From contig NZ_CP178732.1 of assembly GCF_047324175.1 (NCBI RefSeq), positions 1,860,001 through 1,924,000 of the forward strand: a stretch of DNA of 64,000 bases, written 5' to 3'. Below are positions 60,911 through 64,000 of this stretch, piece by piece. This DNA comes from Acerihabitans sp015654925 (GTDB lineage Bacteria; Pseudomonadota; Gammaproteobacteria; Enterobacterales; Enterobacteriaceae). The notes beneath the pieces are model-generated. The model did no database searches. It was not told the DNA's origin and worked only from the letters and a program-made list of their open reading frames with translations. The translations under genes and the position numbers were made by a program. Positions within the stretch are counted from its first letter, which is position 1, and each line of letters begins with the position of its first letter.

Positions 60911-62821
60911 ATGAAAAATAATTATGTGAAAAAAAGATTATCAGCGCTGGTTGCGCTCATTCTGGGTTGCTCTGTGGGATTGTCGGCCAACGCGGCCGTT
61001 ACCGCCGGCGACTATACGGCTTCGGCCAAAGGCCTGGAAAGTGATGTCAAGGTTACCGTTTCCATCGATCAAGCGGGAACGATTAAAAACATCGTCGCCG
61101 ATGCGTCCGGAGAAACCCCTGAATTAGGGGGCGTGGCGGCGCCCGAGGTCGCCAAGTCCATCGTCGATGGTCAAAGCCTGGACGTCGACGGCATGACCGG
61201 CGCCACCGAAACCAGCGATGCCGTTAAGCAAGCCACCAAGGCGGCCTTGTTAAAGGCCGGCGCGGATATCGGCAAATATACCCGCGCATCGGCTAAAACC
61301 GCCGTCCCCGTCGCCGATGAAGAGAAAACGGTGGATGTGGTGGTGATTGGGGGCGGCACTTCCGGCACTGCCGCCGCACTGGCCGCGGCGGAAAAAGGCG
61401 CCAAGGTACTGGTGGTTGAAAAATCCGCGGTGGTGGGCGGCAGCGGTAACATGGCCAGCGGCTTTTTTGCCGTGGAATCAGCGCTGCAAAAATCGCTAGG
61501 CATGAAATATACCGCGCAAGACCTGACCCATCGGCTGCTGGATTACAACCACTATTTATCCGATGGCCCGCTGACCAAAGCCATTGTATATAAATCCGGT
61601 TCAACGGCTGATTGGATGGCAAAGCACGGAGTGCAGCTGGAAATCAAAACCGCCACCAAAAACACCAACCAGCTACAGCAGGCGCATATGGATGATCCTA
61701 TCAAGTCCGATATTTACCACCATTATCTGGATACCAATGCCGCATATAAGAGTCTCTATGCCAGCTTCCAGCAACACGGCGGAGAATTAATCAAAAATAC
61801 CGCGGTGACGTCGTTGATTCAGGAACCAGACGGTAAAGTCGCCGGCATAATGGCGCAAAAAGCACAGGGTGGAAAATTAATAGTTCATGCCAAGGCCGTT
61901 ATCATTGCCAGCGGGGGATTTGGCGGCAATGAAAAATTGGTGAGGGACGCCATGAATACGCCGAATATCCATATACTGGCCTGGCCGAATCAGGGCGAGG
62001 GCATCAGAATGGCCTGGGCCGCCGGCGGGGCGGAATGGAACTTTCATTCCGCGTTGATTCACGCCTGTAAATTGGTGGGGATTACGTCGTCATCCTCCGC
62101 CGATAAAGGCAATGCCGAAAATGATAGCCCGCTTATATGGCTATTGAAATCGCCTTTATTATGGGTGAACGCCAACGGTGAACGATTCGGCGACGAAGGC
62201 CTGGTTTATGATTCGGCCTACTGGGCAAATGTGTCTTATTCGGCGGGCGGTAAATATTACATTATTCTCGACAGCCAGACGTTGAATGCCTACACCAAGA
62301 AATCGTTCCCCTTTCCTTTATCTGGCGCCGGCCCGGCCAATCCCCCCAAGGGCGGGGATTTCACCGCGCTGGCGGATGCCGCCGTCGACGGGGGTAAAAG
62401 TAAAAATATTTTCAAAGGACAAACCCTGGAAGAACTGGCAAAAAACATGGGCGTAGAGGCCGGCCAATTGGAAAAAACCGTTTCCCGTTATAACGATCTG
62501 ATAACAGCCAAAGTTGACGCGGACTATGGCAAAGAGCCGGCCTATTTGGTTTATCCGGTTAAATCCGGCCCGTTTTATGCGTTTGAAACCCAAGTGGTCA
62601 GTTTAAGCAGTATCGGCGGGGTACGGGTGAACGCCAAATTACAGGTCACCGATATCAATGCCAAACCTATCCCGGGATTATACGCGGTGGGCAATGTTGC
62701 CGGAGGTTTTTATAGCGGACCCTCTTATCCGCCTTATGAAGGCTTAGCCAATGGTTTTGCGCTGAACTCAGGCCGCATTGCCGGGGAAAGCGCGGCGGAA
62801 ACCATCGCGGCCGCTCATTAA
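60911..62821 (+). CDS. Periplasmic FMN/FAD reductase, fumarate/urocanate reductase superfamily
   Basis: A 636-residue exported flavoprotein. Residues 1-28 are a Sec signal (ending ANA/AV). Residues 30-120 are an FMN-binding domain with DGMTGATETS (93-102), the type that receives covalent FMN from ApbE. From 140 on lies the FAD domain, with VVVIGGGTSGTAAA and a VEKSAVVGGSGN motif. Two features differ from fumarate reductases: the catalytic TRD is V432-Y433-D434 after RFGDE, and the HTMGG and NRLGGN elements that bind the carboxylates are SSIGG (567-570 region) and PPYEGLANG. Fumarate is therefore unlikely; Tyr433 may replace the proton-donating Arg. It should take electrons from the iron-sulfur and NrfD proteins encoded next. 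Confidence 0.9.
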   Translation: MKNNYVKKRLSALVALILGCSVGLSANAAVTAGDYTASAKGLESDVKVTVSIDQAGTIKNIVADASGETPELGGVAAPEVAKSIVDGQSLDVDGMTGATETSDAVKQATKAALLKAGADIGKYTRASAKTAVPVADEEKTVDVVVIGGGTSGTAAALAAAEKGAKVLVVEKSAVVGGSGNMASGFFAVESALQKSLGMKYTAQDLTHRLLDYNHYLSDGPLTKAIVYKSGSTADWMAKHGVQLEIKTATKNTNQLQQAHMDDPIKSDIYHHYLDTNAAYKSLYASFQQHGGELIKNTAVTSLIQEPDGKVAGIMAQKAQGGKLIVHAKAVIIASGGFGGNEKLVRDAMNTPNIHILAWPNQGEGIRMAWAAGGAEWNFHSALIHACKLVGITSSSSADKGNAENDSPLIWLLKSPLLWVNANGERFGDEGLVYDSAYWANVSYSAGGKYYIILDSQTLNAYTKKSFPFPLSGAGPANPPKGGDFTALADAAVDGGKSKNIFKGQTLEELAKNMGVEAGQLEKTVSRYNDLITAKVDADYGKEPAYLVYPVKSGPFYAFETQVVSLSSIGGVRVNAKLQVTDINAKPIPGLYAVGNVAGGFYSGPSYPPYEGLANGFALNSGRIAGESAAETIAAAH

Positions 62822-62906
62822 TATCAAACAGGACGAGCTCGGATAAGCAGCGCCTTATAGCTGCTCGCTATTGAGTCATAGTCGCTAGTGAAAAAAGGAG
62901 CATTAC

Positions 62907-62932
62907 CACTTGCCGGAGTATTCCGGCAAGTG
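62907..62932 (+). other. Perfect intercistronic hairpin
   Basis: CACTTGCCGGA (62907-62917) and TCCGGCAAGTG (62922-62932) form an 11-pair perfect stem with loop GTAT, in the 153-base gap between flavoprotein and ferredoxin genes. No T-run follows. It may guard the upstream mRNA or tune the amounts of the two parts. Confidence 0.7.
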
Positions 62933-62974
62933 ATGAAGCATTGCTCTCGCATGGTATTTAATCAAGGGGTCGGT

Positions 62975-63661
62975 ATGGGCGTGTCGCGTCGCGGATTTAT
63001 TATGGGGATAGGCGGTGCCGTATTGGCGGCCAATCCAGTCAAACGTATTCTGGCGGAAGTCATTAACCCGCAGACCCTCGTCATCGGTAATATCCGCTAT
63101 GGCATGATCCATGACGAAACCCGGTGTATCGGATGCCGAGCCTGTATTTTAGCCTGCCATAAAGTGAATCAGGTTCCGGCGCAGGTCACGCGACTGGATA
63201 TTCTGGATAACGGCACTTACCTGGAACTGAATAAAAAAAAGCGGCAGTTTGTGCGCAAATCCTGCCAGCATTGCGATAATCCGCCGTGCGTGGCGGTTTG
63301 TCCTACCGGCGCCTCATATAAAGACGCTAAAACGGGCATTGTGGATGTCGACCACGAGCGTTGCGTAGGGTGCCGGTACTGCCTTGCCGCCTGTCCCTAT
63401 CATGTCCGTTTTATCCATCCGGTATCGAAAACGGCGGATAAGTGCAATTTTTGCCGGGATACCAATCTGGCTGCCGGCAAACCTCCCGCCTGCGTGGCGA
63501 TTTGCCCGGTGAAGGCGCTGACCTTCGGTAATCTGGACGACCCGGACAGCGATATCGCCAAACTCATCGCCAGCAAAACGGTGTACCGCGAAAAATTATA
63601 TTTGGGCACCCACCCCAAGCTCTATCATATCGCCGGTAAATTTGGAGAGATACGAGGATGA
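62975..63661 (+). CDS. Four-cluster ferredoxin, NrfC/DmsB type (Tat)
   Basis: A 228-residue iron-sulfur protein. It begins with VSRRGFIMG, a Tat signal, followed by a hydrophobic stretch. Sixteen cysteines for four 4Fe-4S clusters lie in CIGCRACILACHK, CQHCDNPPCVAVCP, CVGCRYCLAACP and CNFCRD...CVAICP. AAGGGG precedes the ATG at 62975; longer frames from 62888 run through the hairpin and lack a better ribosome site. It should connect the NrfD-type quinol oxidase subunit with the periplasmic flavoprotein. Confidence 0.92.
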   Translation: MGVSRRGFIMGIGGAVLAANPVKRILAEVINPQTLVIGNIRYGMIHDETRCIGCRACILACHKVNQVPAQVTRLDILDNGTYLELNKKKRQFVRKSCQHCDNPPCVAVCPTGASYKDAKTGIVDVDHERCVGCRYCLAACPYHVRFIHPVSKTADKCNFCRDTNLAAGKPPACVAICPVKALTFGNLDDPDSDIAKLIASKTVYREKLYLGTHPKLYHIAGKFGEIRG

Positions 63662-64000
63662 ACGCTGCGTTTCATTTCGATACCCTGGTCTGGGATTGGC
63701 CCATTGCCATTTACCTGTTATTGATAGGTATTTCATCAGGTATGGTCATAATAGCCGTTGTGCTGAAAAGACAAATCCTCGTGGGGAATGCCGGCAGCGA
63801 CGGTATTATTAAGGCGACTATAATTATCGCGCCTTTAACGGTTATTCTCGGGCTGGTGATTCTTATCTTTCATTTGGCTCGCCCGTGGACATTTTGGTAT
63901 TTGATGGTGTTTTACAATCCCCATTCGGTTATGTCGCTGGGGGTGATGCTATTTCAGATTTACATGGTGGCGCTGATACTGTGGATCGTCGCCATATATC
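63658..64000 (+). CDS. NrfD-type membrane protein (5' part)
   Basis: The gene begins at ATG 63658, overlapping the ferredoxin stop (ATGA), and runs off the window after 114 codons. Hydrophobic helices (PIAIYLLLIGISSGMVIIAVV by parts, then ATIIIAPLTVILGLVILIFHLARP) and the segment RPWTFWYLMVFYNPHSVMSLGVM match the NrfD/PsrC family, which oxidises quinol in the inner membrane. It follows the gene order of NrfC-NrfD modules. Confidence 0.9.
   Translation, partial: MNAAFHFDTLVWDWPIAIYLLLIGISSGMVIIAVVLKRQILVGNAGSDGIIKATIIIAPLTVILGLVILIFHLARPWTFWYLMVFYNPHSVMSLGVMLFQIYMVALILWIVAIY

Overview
The window (about 58% GC by eye, dense coding, short gaps) looks like the chromosome of a free-living or plant/wood-associated member of the Enterobacterales. 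The best evidence is a siderophore locus in which YbdZ, EntF, EntS, EntC, EntE, EntB, EntA and EntH all resemble their Escherichia coli counterparts closely, with Fur boxes of the enterobacterial type. A Sodalis/Pectobacteriaceae-like host is a guess from the gene mix, not something the sequence proves.

Layout. 1-2102: the end of a polar amino acid ABC transporter operon. 2129-4159: an AEC-family carrier and a class A acid phosphatase. 4321-22409: a Fur-controlled catecholate siderophore locus: a YncE-like lipoprotein, ybdZ-entF-entS, entCEBAH, two tandem FhuE-like TonB receptors, and a second YncE-like lipoprotein. 22576-25650: a LysR gene divergent from an MFS/tautomerase/quinone reductase operon. 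25833-31832: uronate/alginate-oligomer use (SSF symporter, PL17-type oligo-alginate lyase, SDR, FadR-type GntR) with a CRP site and a GntR-type operator, plus a broken remnant of a secreted protein. 31892-35498: a DJ-1/PfpI protein, a GPH symporter and a GH105 hydrolase. 36058-39900: a membrane-type gluconate 2-dehydrogenase-like complex (Tat subunit, GMC flavoprotein, triheme cytochrome c). 40108-50209: a ten-gene, almost gapless operon with a peptide-type ABC importer, an acyl-CoA ligase, a thioesterase and two oxidoreductases, facing an M20 amidohydrolase. 51710-60614: a LysR gene, then a beta-diketone/beta-keto acid degradation operon (6-oxocamphor-hydrolase-like crotonase, BKACE enzyme, thiolase, CoA-transferase A/B, MFS carrier, second thiolase). 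60911-64000: a periplasmic FMN/FAD reductase, a four-cluster ferredoxin and an NrfD-type membrane protein behind a near-consensus sigma-54 promoter; the last gene runs off the window.

The most unusual part is 53081-64000. A retro-Claisen hydrolase with the catalytic His/His/Asp of 6-oxocamphor hydrolase is followed by everything needed to turn a beta-keto acid into acetyl-CoA. Next to it lies a quinol-linked periplasmic reductase of the fumarate/urocanate reductase superfamily that lacks the residues binding and protonating fumarate. I read this as a candidate undescribed route for a cyclic 1,3-diketone or a related phenolic, with a separate respiratory enoate- or ketone-type reductase beside it. 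The substrates are not deducible from sequence alone.

I saw no tRNA, rRNA, CRISPR array, insertion sequence or prophage gene in the window.
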